From Deltaproteobacteria bacterium (lineage in GTDB: Bacteria; Desulfobacterota; Desulfobacteria; Desulfobacterales; C00003060): a stretch of 23,382 bases of DNA. The notes below the pieces were generated by a model that was given only the letters and a program-made list of their open reading frames with translations, searched no databases and was not told the origin of the DNA. The position numbers were made by a program, and so were the translations under genes. Shown here one piece after another: positions 1 to 8,359 of this stretch (positions are counted from its first letter, which is position 1; each line of letters starts with the position of its first letter). The DNA lies in contig JAFDFO010000008.1 of assembly GCA_019309815.1 (NCBI GenBank), positions 1 through 23,382 on the forward strand, given 5' to 3'.

Positions 1-150
1 TTAGCATTGAGCGCTGATGCTTCACTTCGTGTCACTCGAACCCTTGCATCTTCTTAAGGCGAAAGCCGCAATCCTGGACCCCTTGACTCCTCTGGAATAA
101 CGCCTGTTCAATTGGAGACAACCCTTTTATTTGGCCTTAATTAACTACAA

Positions 151-1344
151 CTAATCGGGAGAGGATCCTGTTTTCCTGACTAACCGCTTACTCCACTTAA
201 CTACACTAAGTACCATCTGGACCAGCTTTATTGGACGCTCATTTGCCGTCATAAACATCAGATACACGGCTAGCGCACCAACGACTATATTAGGCATCCA
301 CATGCCGACAATGGGGGGATAGATCCCTGCCTCGCCAAACACCCAACCCGCAGACAAAATCACAAAATAAACCAGGAAAACGAGCAGACCAAGTATGATG
401 CCAAACGATCGCTTCGCGTCTTTCGACTGTATCCCCAATGGAACCGCGATGAGTCCAAGCACAAAACATGAAAACGGAAGAGCAAACTTTTTATGATACT
501 CCATTAGGGTCAAGTAGTATTGGTCATCCTTTACTAAGGCTTTTAGCAAGGCCTGGCGCAACTCAGTCAAACTCATCTCTTCTTCGTCTTTCGGACGGTC
601 CTCCATCGAAGACATAGCTTGCGCAAGATCAAGGTTAAAATCGTAGGTTTCGAAGTCAATAGAATGCCAGGACTTGTCGTCAAGGTTTACCTGATTAATG
701 ACCCCGTTGTACAGTCTCAACTGAAAGGTCAACTTCTCCGGATTACTATAGTAATGACCTTTGGGAGCCACTACCGTGCTCACCGTGTCCGATCTCCTGG
801 CGTCTTGAAGAAAAACATCGATCAAGGCCCGGTCTCTCATGTCCACTTTGCTCACAAAAAGTGTGACACCCTTAAAACTATCGTTGAATGTTCTCTCTTT
901 CAGTGCCAGATCAATGTTTGACTTGGCAACCTCAAAGGCCAACGACTTAAATGAAACGCGGCCCCACGGCAGCCCGTGTATGGACATGAAAGATGTCACC
1001 AAAACCCCCATGAGACAAAATAAGAATACGGGGGGCAAGAGCTCGTAAGTGCTGTATCCTCCCGCCTTGAGGGCAACAATTTCGTTGTCACTGGAGAGTT
1101 GCAGAAACGTTAGCAATACTGACAACATGATCGACATTGGCATAACGAAGATGAGAAAGTAAGGCATGGAATAGATCAAGAGTAAAACGACAGATATGAT
1201 GTCTACACGCTGGTTGACGATCAAGTTGGTTATGTCGAGTATTTTGGTCATCAAGAAAATGAAGGTCAGCACGAGGACGCTGACAATAAACGGAGGAATC
1301 ATCTCCTTGAAAACGTATCTGCTAATAATACTGTTCAGCTTCAT
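151..1344 (-). CDS. lptF: LPS export ABC transporter permease LptF
   Basis: Inner-membrane permease subunit of the LptB2FG complex, which extracts LPS from the inner membrane and pushes it onto the periplasmic Lpt bridge. The 397-residue product has the YjgP/YjgQ layout: hydrophobic segments near residues 12-35, 55-85 and 100-120, a hydrophilic periplasmic domain of about 150 residues, then three hydrophobic segments from about 285 to 370. The N-terminal part (IISRYVFKEMIPPF, then LQLSSDNEIVALKAGG) matches LptF better than LptG. The ATG at 1344 begins a typical N-terminus. The gene is divergent from the ArnT-like operon and has its own promoter at 1470-1498. LptG usually follows LptF directly; here the 150 bases downstream contain no convincing start of a second permease, so lptG is either beyond the left edge or elsewhere. 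The family call is firm; F versus G is slightly less so. Confidence 0.93.
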   Translation of the reverse strand: MKLNSIISRYVFKEMIPPFIVSVLVLTFIFLMTKILDITNLIVNQRVDIISVVLLLIYSMPYFLIFVMPMSIMLSVLLTFLQLSSDNEIVALKAGGYSTYELLPPVFLFCLMGVLVTSFMSIHGLPWGRVSFKSLAFEVAKSNIDLALKERTFNDSFKGVTLFVSKVDMRDRALIDVFLQDARRSDTVSTVVAPKGHYYSNPEKLTFQLRLYNGVINQVNLDDKSWHSIDFETYDFNLDLAQAMSSMEDRPKDEEEMSLTELRQALLKALVKDDQYYLTLMEYHKKFALPFSCFVLGLIAVPLGIQSKDAKRSFGIILGLLVFLVYFVILSAGWVFGEAGIYPPIVGMWMPNIVVGALAVYLMFMTANERPIKLVQMVLSVVKWSKRLVRKTGSSPD

Positions 1345-1439
1345 GTGTCTTTATTGCCGTCGATTCAATGTCTACCATCTAAGGTTAGCACTATCATCTC
1401 TCACCCAACGTTTATTGAGCGAAAGCCTTATAACTTCAA

Positions 1440-1462
1440 TGGGTTGACTCCCTTCCAACCCA
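1440..1462 (-). promoter_or_regulatory. Stem-loop at the predicted 5' end of the lptF transcript
   Basis: A perfect 7-bp inverted repeat, TGGGTTG / CAACCCA, encloses a 9-base loop. It starts one or two bases after the transcription start expected from the lptF promoter (about 1463), so it would form the very 5' end of the mRNA. Such hairpins often slow 5'-dependent RNA decay; an operator role is an alternative. The pairing is seen directly; the role is inferred. Confidence 0.4.
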
Positions 1463-1469
1463 ACAGAAC

Positions 1470-1498
1470 ATTCTATTGATTTTTGACAGTCAAGTCAA
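1470..1498 (-). promoter_or_regulatory. Sigma70-type promoter for lptF
   Basis: Read on the minus strand: TTGACT (1498-1493), a 17-base spacer, then TAGAAT (1475-1470). Both hexamers are 5/6 matches to consensus and the spacing is ideal. The predicted start near 1463 gives a leader of about 120 bases before the lptF ATG. A second overlapping TTGACT (1493-1488) has only a 12-base spacer and is unlikely to serve. Confidence 0.6.
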
Positions 1499-1721
1499 CA
1501 AGGAGTTTCCAACGCTCCCACACCGGAGACCTGCTTGTGTGGCTGATCCCTGTGAGTAGATCATTCTCCACGGCAACATGATAAGAGGGTTCCGGACACG
1601 AATGGGCTCGTGTGATGACCCGCCCGGGGCGAGTGGTGGGGGCTGCGGTATCATCTTTGTGAAGGGATACTGTATTCGACAAAACTGACCTGAAACCACA
1701 AAGTATGCCAAGCTTTTTCCC

Positions 1722-1750
1722 TTGACACAAAAGGGGGCTTTTCCTATACT
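1722..1750 (+). promoter_or_regulatory. Strong sigma70-type promoter for the rightward glycosyltransferase operon
   Basis: TTGACA (1722-1727) is a perfect -35 hexamer. After an exact 17-base spacer comes TATACT (1745-1750), a 5/6 match to the -10. The predicted start near 1757 gives a leader of about 70 bases before the TTG at 1827. This is the only strong promoter I saw in front of the seven-gene rightward run. Confidence 0.7.
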
Positions 1751-1826
1751 CGAATTCCCGAAAATTAAATTCTTATCAATGACTTAAACCCTGTACTCGG
1801 CCCACCAATAAGCGAGTTCTTATCAA

Positions 1827-3521
1827 TTGTCAGTACAATCACTCATCTCCCGAATCAATCCTTTGGCGAAATTCGAGGAACTAGGGCTCGGCCAGTGGAA
1901 GCACCAGTTGGCAGCGTTGTTTCTTCTCGGAATCGTTTTCTTTTTCTCGGGCCTTGGGAACGGAAAACTGTGGGATCAAGATGAGACCACGTATGCTCAA
2001 GTGGCTCGGGAGATGATCCAGACCGGCGATTGGGTCGTCCCCAGGTACGATGGCGAATTGTTGGCCCACAAGCCCCCCCTGTCTTATTGGGCCATGATTC
2101 TGGGAAGCCGCCTCTTTGGCATGAACGAACTCGGAATGCGATTCTTCTCAGCTGTGAGCGGTCTGGCTTGCGTGCTGGTTGTTTTTGTGCTTGGACGTCG
2201 GATGTTCGACCCGCAAACCGGATTCCTGGCCGGCTTGATCCTCCTTTCCAGCCCCTTCTTTCCTATAGTCTGCCGATCAGCCTTGATGGACGCCCATCTG
2301 ACCCTCTTTGTCACGTGTGCACTCTGGGGTTTCTGGGAAGCTCTTCGAAACCCGCCCGGCTCTCTTTTGTGGATTCTTTTTTGCGGGGTCACCACGGGCC
2401 TTGCCGTTCTCGTGAAAGGTCCTCTTGGCCTGTTGCTTGTTGGTTCGGCAGGTTTCTTCACATTGCTCGCAACTCGCAGGTTCCGACAGTTGCCAAAGCT
2501 CCATCCTGTAGCCGGTTTGAGTGTGTTCTTGTTTGTTGCATCGCTCTGGTATGTAGTCATCACCTGGAAAACCGGGTGGGGCTTTCTGTATGAGTTCATC
2601 CTCAGAGAAAATCTCGACAAAGTGTTCAAACCCACATTGGGGCACGGCGGCCCAATCTGGTACTACTTCCCTGTACTCCTCTTGGCATTCGTGCCGTGGA
2701 GTCTATTCCTGCCGACAGCTCTTAAATCTCTATGGAAACGCAGCTGGGAAGAAAAAGGGTTTCTTTTGAGTTGGGCCGTGATTCCATTTATCTTCTTCTC
2801 CATGCTGGGCACGAAACTTCCTCATTACATCCTTCCCGTCTTCCCTGCTTTGGCCCTAATCACCGCACAGGGATTGGCTCGTAGCGCACAGGATGACAGG
2901 AACCCGCCAGGTTTCGTACGGTACGGGCTTTTCGGATTGGGAACCATCCTGTTAGGCACAGGCCTGGTTGCTTGGGTCCTGCTGCCGGACCTCGCAGGAT
3001 GGAGGCTGCCATTAACCCTCCTGCCCTTATGGCTCGGTTGGACCATTGCCATGCGCCGGCCCAGCCGGTATCGGTTGACACAGCCTCATTTGGTGATAAG
3101 TATGCTGCTATTCATACTCCTGGCCGCACACGTCATGGTCCCTCACCTGGATGGTTTTCGGGTGGTACACCAGGCCGCCGGGGGCGCTGCCCTTTGGGCG
3201 GAAAAACAGACGGGGCAAGGCAGGAAACCAAGGCTATTCGCCCATCGTTACCGGGAGCCAGGCATGCTGTTCTATTCCGCCAAACACATTCCTGAGGTGG
3301 GCGACCGTGGCTTGACTGAAGCTCTTGATTTGCCTGGTCCGGTGCTCGTTATTGCGCGCAAGAAATACTACGAAGAGATGCCTCAAGAACTCAGGGCGCG
3401 GTTTCAAGTGAAGCAAGAATTTGAGGGGTTCTGCGAGAATAAAGGGCCAATGACACTTCTACTTCTGGAGGCTGTTGACCGGCACAGAACCGTTATGGAA
3501 GCTGACTATGAATCACGCTGA
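1827..3521 (+). CDS. ArnT-like lipid A glycosyltransferase (GT83/GT39, PMT-type)
   Basis: Polytopic inner-membrane enzyme of the ArnT/PMT superfamily, whose members move a sugar from an undecaprenyl- or dolichyl-phosphate carrier onto lipid A or another periplasmic acceptor. The 564 residues are close to the usual ArnT length. The first periplasmic loop shows DQDETTYAQVAREM near residue 51, DWVVPRYDGE near 69 and KPPLSYW near 83, the conserved ArnT pattern including the acidic catalytic residues. About a dozen hydrophobic segments follow, then a soluble periplasmic tail from about residue 440. No aminoarabinose (Ara4N) synthesis genes are in the window, so the donor sugar is unknown. The start is uncertain: TTG at 1827 follows an in-frame stop and lacks a clear ribosome binding site. 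The 3' end overlaps the next gene by 14 bases, implying translational coupling to a PAP2 phosphatase. Confidence 0.85.
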   Translation: MSVQSLISRINPLAKFEELGLGQWKHQLAALFLLGIVFFFSGLGNGKLWDQDETTYAQVAREMIQTGDWVVPRYDGELLAHKPPLSYWAMILGSRLFGMNELGMRFFSAVSGLACVLVVFVLGRRMFDPQTGFLAGLILLSSPFFPIVCRSALMDAHLTLFVTCALWGFWEALRNPPGSLLWILFCGVTTGLAVLVKGPLGLLLVGSAGFFTLLATRRFRQLPKLHPVAGLSVFLFVASLWYVVITWKTGWGFLYEFILRENLDKVFKPTLGHGGPIWYYFPVLLLAFVPWSLFLPTALKSLWKRSWEEKGFLLSWAVIPFIFFSMLGTKLPHYILPVFPALALITAQGLARSAQDDRNPPGFVRYGLFGLGTILLGTGLVAWVLLPDLAGWRLPLTLLPLWLGWTIAMRRPSRYRLTQPHLVISMLLFILLAAHVMVPHLDGFRVVHQAAGGAALWAEKQTGQGRKPRLFAHRYREPGMLFYSAKHIPEVGDRGLTEALDLPGPVLVIARKKYYEEMPQELRARFQVKQEFEGFCENKGPMTLLLLEAVDRHRTVMEADYESR

Positions 3522-4134
3522 TCCACTCAAGAAGGAAGTGGCGTTAAAAAAGAATCTGTTTGTTCTTGCTGCTTTTTTTTCTCTTGCTGCCTTTGTAATG
3601 CTTTTTTTTGATGGGCATATATGGATACTTGTCAAAAGACTAGTCCCAGAGCCTCCTAATCGCACGCTTTTGTTTATCTCAAACCGGGGCTTGTACATTT
3701 TTTATCTTATCTTTGCAGGTCTGTTGGTTCATGCCCTGGTTCAAAAAAGGGAGGACTTGAAGAACCTGTGCATCGCGTGGGTCAAGGCAGAAGTCATTTT
3801 TGGCTTTGCGGCAGTGAGGGTCATGAAGATCATCTTTGGACGCGCAAGGCCGCCGGTAGGTTTCGACTTCAGTTTTTTCTCTCTCCATGATCGGCATAAC
3901 TCGTTTCCTTCAGGACACGCGGCAGACGCCTTTGTATCCGGGGTTTTTCTGTTCTATTTGTTGAGAGATTCGAAATACCGCTTTGCCCCACTTCTCTATG
4001 CTCTTTTGATGGCGCTGCTGAGGGTACTAGTATATGAACATCACCCCTCAGACGTCACTATGGGAATGGCTGTAGGCATATGGGGAGCCAGTCTTATGTT
4101 ATTCAGAGAAAGACCCGAGAGACCACGCGCATGA
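3508..4134 (+). CDS. PAP2-superfamily membrane phosphatase
   Basis: Integral-membrane phosphatase of 208 residues with the three PAP2 signature blocks: K107-X6-RP (KIIFGRARP), PSGH at 135-138, and R172-X5-H178-X3-D182, where H138 and H178 are the expected catalytic histidines. The usual Ser before the Arg in the third block is Leu here. Five or six hydrophobic segments are visible. Family members include undecaprenyl-pyrophosphate phosphatases and lipid A 1- or 4'-phosphatases (LpxE, LpxF); its place between an ArnT-like enzyme and LPS glycosyltransferases favours lipid A or carrier-lipid dephosphorylation, but sequence alone does not decide. I chose ATG 3508 because GGAAG (3497-3501) lies six bases upstream; a TTG at 3475 would add 11 residues. 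The start lies inside the previous gene. Confidence 0.85.
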   Translation: MNHADPLKKEVALKKNLFVLAAFFSLAAFVMLFFDGHIWILVKRLVPEPPNRTLLFISNRGLYIFYLIFAGLLVHALVQKREDLKNLCIAWVKAEVIFGFAAVRVMKIIFGRARPPVGFDFSFFSLHDRHNSFPSGHAADAFVSGVFLFYLLRDSKYRFAPLLYALLMALLRVLVYEHHPSDVTMGMAVGIWGASLMLFRERPERPRA

Positions 4135-4190
4135 TGAAATCCCGTTCTTGGCGTTTGTGAAAGAAACGTCCGCTCAAAAAGACGATCATA

Positions 4191-5294
4191 ATGAACAAGT
4201 CATCATTGAGAATCATGTTTGTGTTCTCCACCCGAGCCATGGGCGGAATGGAACTACGGGCGGCGCGATTGGCCAAACTCACCATGGAACGGGGTCATTC
4301 GGTCTATTTCGGATGTCCTCGTGAATCACAGCTTGACAGTCTTCTCAAAGAATACAACGTTGCCCGGATTTCGCTACACATTCACGGCTCGCTGGACGTA
4401 GTTGGCGCGAGAAAACTGGCCGCGTATCTGAGGGGAAATCGCATTGACTTGGTGATGCCATTTTCCGGCAACGACTATTGGATGACGATCCTGGCCGGAA
4501 AACTGTCTGGGGCTCGTGTCGTGGTCAACCGTTCTACCCCCAGCGCGTTGAATCCGCTTTCCATACCTGTGCTGAGAAGGGCTGATGTTATCATCGCTGT
4601 TTCCAAAGGGATTGAAGATCTTCTCGTCAGTCAGGGGATCCCAACAGACCGGATCACTGTGGTCTATCTGGGCGTTGACACAAGTCTGTTTTCGCCGGAA
4701 TCAACTTCCCCGAGAGAACAAGTACGCAAAGCGTTGGGGCTCCCCTTAGACAAGTTCGTCATAGGTTGCCTTAGCCGTCCCGGGAAAGGACAAGAGGATT
4801 TGTTGAAAGCCGGCAGCCAGTTGGCATCTACCCACCCGGATGTGCATTATTTGTTTGCAGGAGGGGGTGTTCCCCTGAGCCTGGATCCCTTGATTCACGA
4901 TTTTCCTCACCTTCAAAACCGGGTAATCTTGCGCGACAGGCTTCCTCATGGAGAAATGGCCGATATACTGGAAGCCTTGGATGTCTTTGTGCTGCTACCC
5001 GAGACGGAACCATTCAGTAACGCTGTCTTGGAAGCCATGGCCATGGAAAAACCGGTGGTCGTGACACGCACACAGGGCAATATTGAAGCGATAGAAGATG
5101 GGAAATCCGGCCTACTAGTAAGGCCGCACGATATTGCCGCCGTTATCAAACACCTTGGCGACCTTCATGATTCCCCGGAGAGACGTTTGACCATGGGTCA
5201 ACATGCCCGCCAACGTGTGTTGAGGTTTTTTACGCAAGATATTATGATGAACCGAATGGAAGAGGTATGGATGTCCGTGTTGCCTAAGACATAA
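4191..5294 (+). CDS. Glycosyltransferase family 4 (GT-B fold)
   Basis: Cytoplasmic, membrane-associated retaining glycosyltransferase of 367 residues, probably adding a sugar to the LPS core or O-antigen. The N-terminal Rossmann-like domain has the glycine-rich loop STRAMGGMELRAARLA (residues 13-28). The C-terminal nucleotide-sugar domain starts near 187 and has the GT4 E-X7-E motif, E273 to E281 in EPFSNAVLEAM, followed by GNIEAIEDGKSGLLV. Sugar and linkage cannot be read from sequence. No good ribosome binding site precedes ATG 4191; an ATG eight codons later (4215) would also keep the first beta strand. Lies 56 bases after the PAP2 gene in the same operon. Confidence 0.88.
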   Translation: MNKSSLRIMFVFSTRAMGGMELRAARLAKLTMERGHSVYFGCPRESQLDSLLKEYNVARISLHIHGSLDVVGARKLAAYLRGNRIDLVMPFSGNDYWMTILAGKLSGARVVVNRSTPSALNPLSIPVLRRADVIIAVSKGIEDLLVSQGIPTDRITVVYLGVDTSLFSPESTSPREQVRKALGLPLDKFVIGCLSRPGKGQEDLLKAGSQLASTHPDVHYLFAGGGVPLSLDPLIHDFPHLQNRVILRDRLPHGEMADILEALDVFVLLPETEPFSNAVLEAMAMEKPVVVTRTQGNIEAIEDGKSGLLVRPHDIAAVIKHLGDLHDSPERRLTMGQHARQRVLRFFTQDIMMNRMEEVWMSVLPKT

Positions 5295-5372
5295 CACGGG
5301 ACGGTGTGAAAGAAGGTTTGGCGATCAATACCACCATGATAGATTTCTCCCTGTTTTACATATGTTTTTGAC

Positions 5373-6275
5373 ATGTCTGGTTCGCAAAAAATAACTCACA
5401 AAGCTGTCTCAGCATGTTTCAAATGCTTAGGCCTTATACCCAGAAAGTTGGGTATATCGGTGGGCAGATTCTTGGGACGCGGTTCGTTTCTGGCAAATAA
5501 GAAGCACCGGGAGATAGCGCTGAATAATCTAACTCTTGCGTATAGTAATGAGAAATCCCCCAGCGAGATTCGAATCCTTGCCAAAAAGATTTTTGGGAAT
5601 CTTGGACAAATCGTTTTTGAAATAGCCTGGTTCTGGAGACTGGATAGAAGGGATTTTCACAAGCACTTTCGTATCGATGGATTATCCCATTTCACCAATG
5701 CACTCAAGAAGAATAAGGGGGTGCTGCTCCTTACTGCCCATTTCGGGAACTGGGAGCTTATGACAGTCTTCTCAGGCATGACCGGTTATCCTGTCAATAT
5801 CATCTATCGGCCGCTTGATTTTCAGCCGATGGAAACATTTTTCGTCAATCTAAGGACGCGATTTGGAGGAAAGCTCATCCCCAAGAATCGTTCGATGCGA
5901 ACAATCCTGACAGTTCTGAAGCAAGGAGAAGCCGTTGGCTTCTTGATGGATCAGAACGTTGACTGGTACGAGGGCGTCTTTGTTGAATTCTTTGGCCGGC
6001 TGGCTTGCACGAATAAGGGACTGGCACTTTTGGCTCTCAGGACTGAAGCGCCGGTAGTTCCCATCTTTCTTGTGCGTGAGGGGGCTGGCTTCAGGGTGGA
6101 AATCGGCCAGGAAGTGCCCCTCGTGAAGACAGGGGACAAGACAAAGGACATAGAAGCCAACACACAACAATACAATGGGGTTATAGAAGCATTTGCACGT
6201 CGTTATCCAGATCAGTGGTTCTGGGTCCACCAGCGCTGGAAGACACGACCGTACAAACCATGGCCAAAGATATAG
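5373..6275 (+). CDS. lpxL: Lipid A late acyltransferase, LpxL/HtrB family
   Basis: Inner-membrane acyl-ACP-dependent acyltransferase that adds a secondary acyl chain to lipid A, in Escherichia coli after Kdo transfer. The 300 residues match family length. Visible hallmarks are the catalytic H-X4-E motif (AHFGNWE, H123 and E128), YRPLD after it, LIPKNRSMRTILTVLKQG, GFLMDQN, TNKGLALLALRTEAPVVPIF and the C-terminal WFWVHQRWKTRP signature. An N-terminal membrane anchor is weak. Family members that act on non-lipid-A glycolipids exist, but the LPS context supports lipid A. Start ATG 5373 lacks a clear ribosome binding site. Chain length and position (2 or 3') cannot be predicted. Its co-occurrence with the DUF374 acyltransferase at 13506-14186 gives two unrelated candidate late acyltransferases in one locus. 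Confidence 0.88.
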   Translation: MSGSQKITHKAVSACFKCLGLIPRKLGISVGRFLGRGSFLANKKHREIALNNLTLAYSNEKSPSEIRILAKKIFGNLGQIVFEIAWFWRLDRRDFHKHFRIDGLSHFTNALKKNKGVLLLTAHFGNWELMTVFSGMTGYPVNIIYRPLDFQPMETFFVNLRTRFGGKLIPKNRSMRTILTVLKQGEAVGFLMDQNVDWYEGVFVEFFGRLACTNKGLALLALRTEAPVVPIFLVREGAGFRVEIGQEVPLVKTGDKTKDIEANTQQYNGVIEAFARRYPDQWFWVHQRWKTRPYKPWPKI

Positions 6276-6295
6276 CTCGACACGGAATATGATAC

Positions 6296-7084
6296 ATGGA
6301 CATTTCTGTAATCATAACAACTTTCAATCGGCCAAACACATTGGCGAGGGTGCTGCAAGGATTGCAGAACCAAACGAGGCCGGCCAACGAAGTGATAGTG
6401 GCTGATGACGGGTCAGGTCAGGAAACAGGTCAAACCGTTCGTGAATTTGTACCTCAATTCCCTTGTCCACTCATCCACGAATGGCAGGATGATCTGGGGT
6501 TCCGGGCGGCAAGGATCAGAAATCAAGCACTAAGGAAATCAAGCGGAGATTATATCATCCTGCTTGACGGAGACTGTATTCCTTCAGAACACTTTATTGA
6601 AGATCATCTCATCCTGCTTGAGAAAGGCTTTTTCTTTCAAGGCAAAAGGATTCTGGTCAGTCAAAAGCTGTCCGAAACATTCACACATGAAGACGCCAAT
6701 TGCCCTTGGAAATTGCTGAAGTCGTTTTTTGGCGGGAATATTGGAAATGGCCACCATATAATCAGGGTGCCCATTTTCCCAGCCTATTCTACAACCAAGT
6801 TGAGCGGCATACGCAGCTGCAACATGGGTTTCTTCAGAGAAGACATATTTGCGGTCAACGGGTTCAACGAGGATTTTGTGGGATGGGGACGCGAGGATTC
6901 CGAACTCGCTGTTCGATTCTACCAATATGGCTTGAGACGAAAAGAACATCCTTTCATGGCGATTTGCTTTCATCTCTGGCATGATGAAAATGATAAGAAC
7001 CGTCTTGCAGTCAATGATGAACTGCTGAGAAAGGCCATTGAGTCAGATGAATATGTCTGTTCCAAAGGACTGGCAAGCCTTTAA
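6296..7084 (+). CDS. Glycosyltransferase family 2 with C-terminal galactosyltransferase-like segment
   Basis: GT-A-fold inverting glycosyltransferase of 262 residues acting at the cytoplasmic face, probably in core or O-antigen assembly. It opens with the GT2 signature VIITTFNRPNTL (residues 5-16), has EVIVADDGS at 32-40 and a DXD-type metal site DGDC at 91-94. GWGREDSEL (197-204, E200/D201) is the motif typical of the Glyco_transf_7C segment found in bifunctional GT2 enzymes and supplies the likely catalytic acids. No membrane segment is evident. It begins 20 bases after the acyltransferase gene with only a weak GGAA as ribosome binding site, and its 3' end overlaps the O-antigen ligase gene. 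The sugar is unknown. Confidence 0.87.
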   Translation: MDISVIITTFNRPNTLARVLQGLQNQTRPANEVIVADDGSGQETGQTVREFVPQFPCPLIHEWQDDLGFRAARIRNQALRKSSGDYIILLDGDCIPSEHFIEDHLILLEKGFFFQGKRILVSQKLSETFTHEDANCPWKLLKSFFGGNIGNGHHIIRVPIFPAYSTTKLSGIRSCNMGFFREDIFAVNGFNEDFVGWGREDSELAVRFYQYGLRRKEHPFMAICFHLWHDENDKNRLAVNDELLRKAIESDEYVCSKGLASL

Positions 7085-8300
7085 GAAGATGAAGGGGGAC
7101 ACCCTTCTGTACTTTGTCTTTGTGCTTGTCTTCTTCTTTATGTCTCTGGGCACGACACTCGTGACCATTTTCGGGATTCTGAGTCTTTATGTCTGGCTCT
7201 TTGCAGGGAAGATCAAAGGGCTTAGGTTCATTGCAAGAAATTCCTGGTTCTGGCCGGTTCTTGTGTTCATGGTGTTGCCGTGGGTGGGTCTCCTGTATAC
7301 GCCGAACCTGTCAGGGGTCGGCATTGACTATGCGGGAAAAAGTCACTACTGGCTCTACACTATTACTGTCGCCTCCATCTCTTTTGCGGTTTTTCCCCCT
7401 GAAAGGCTTATCCAGGCATTTTTGGCGGGGCTGGCACTTAACGCGGTTGTGGCAATATACCAGTTTGCCGGTTTTGTACCCCTCACGCGAGGTTATGAGT
7501 ATCGCGGGTTCGGAGAAGGCTACGGCGTATTGTCAGTTTTTCTGATCGTGGGGATACTTTCAGCCTCTTACTATTTTGGGAAAGCCGCCGAAAAGAAGAT
7601 AAAGGTTCTCCTGTCTCTTTTAATACTTCTTTACTTCTTTCACTTGATCATAATGCAAGGGAGAGCAGGATATGTTACTTTCGTGCTCCTCTCCCCGTTG
7701 ATTGTCCACAATCTTTTCAGAAAAATTGGCTTCCTAAAGATTTTGCTGGCCTGCGTCTGCCTATTGTCGTTGATGTCTCTTTCTCCGATTGTCAGAGAAC
7801 GCGTCCGTCTTTCAATAGATCAACTGGAGCACCACGTGCATGCAGAGGGGGACGGTGCCTGGGGGAAGGAATACACTAAGCACCAGGACAGGTTCTTCAT
7901 GTGGTATGGTGCCATTCCCATCTTTCTGGAAAATCCATTTCTCGGCGTGGGGACAGGCGGCTACCAGACAGCCATGAAACAGAGAGGAAAACCGGGCGAT
8001 CCTGATATGGCCCATCCACACAACAATTTACTGCACATGGCGGTCAGTTATGGGATCGTCGGCATTATTGCCTATTTGTGGCTTTTTGTGGAAATCATAA
8101 GAAATGCCTGGGAACAAAGGGAAACGCCAGTTGGCTTTTTTGTTTTGTCAGCAGCTATAGTCGTATTTGTCAGTGGGTTGTTTAACACCACGATTCTCGA
8201 TGTCGGAACATTGTTTCTTCTGGCAGTCGCTGTCGGTCTTCAGCAGGCATTTCCAAAATTCGTCAGTGCCGGTAATATGCATGTTGAGGCGAAACCATGA
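7047..8300 (+). CDS. O-antigen ligase family protein (WaaL-like)
   Basis: Polytopic inner-membrane protein of 417 residues that in this family transfers undecaprenyl-linked O-antigen to lipid A-core on the periplasmic side. About ten hydrophobic segments are visible. The Wzy/WaaL features are an arginine-glycine patch before the large periplasmic loop (IIMQGRAGYV, about residues 201-210) and HPHNN (about 323-327) at the end of that loop, where WaaL has its essential histidine. Wzy polymerases share this fold, so ligase versus polymerase is not proven; the core-transferase neighbours favour ligase. Start is ambiguous: TTG 7038, ATG 7047, ATG 7053 or ATG 7089, the last lying just after the upstream stop. 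All but 7089 overlap the preceding gene and suggest coupling. Confidence 0.82.
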   Translation: MNMSVPKDWQAFKKMKGDTLLYFVFVLVFFFMSLGTTLVTIFGILSLYVWLFAGKIKGLRFIARNSWFWPVLVFMVLPWVGLLYTPNLSGVGIDYAGKSHYWLYTITVASISFAVFPPERLIQAFLAGLALNAVVAIYQFAGFVPLTRGYEYRGFGEGYGVLSVFLIVGILSASYYFGKAAEKKIKVLLSLLILLYFFHLIIMQGRAGYVTFVLLSPLIVHNLFRKIGFLKILLACVCLLSLMSLSPIVRERVRLSIDQLEHHVHAEGDGAWGKEYTKHQDRFFMWYGAIPIFLENPFLGVGTGGYQTAMKQRGKPGDPDMAHPHNNLLHMAVSYGIVGIIAYLWLFVEIIRNAWEQRETPVGFFVLSAAIVVFVSGLFNTTILDVGTLFLLAVAVGLQQAFPKFVSAGNMHVEAKP

Positions 8301-8359
8301 CACACGTGGGATAAGAACTCCTTTGTCGCGGGAAACAGACCAAATTGGGTGCGTAAGCC

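Larger units (their letters stand above)
1345..1826. other. Divergent intergenic region between lptF and the ArnT-like operon
   Basis: This 482-base gap holds the lptF promoter and leader hairpin on the left and the rightward promoter on the right. The roughly 220 bases between the promoters (1499-1721) contain no convincing gene: the open frames there have biased, non-protein-like composition and no ribosome binding site. A small inverted repeat, ACACGA / TCGTGT around 6 bases (1596-1613), could be an operator but is short enough to be chance. Confidence 0.6.

Noticed and set aside
1473..1730. Open frame of 85 codons on the minus strand in the divergent intergenic region
   Set aside because: Low-quality composition, no ribosome binding site, and it spans both promoters; no recognisable family.
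2084..2645. Long minus-strand open frames (up to 183 codons) opposite the ArnT-like gene
   Set aside because: Antisense shadows of a well-supported membrane protein; arginine/proline-rich with no family resemblance.
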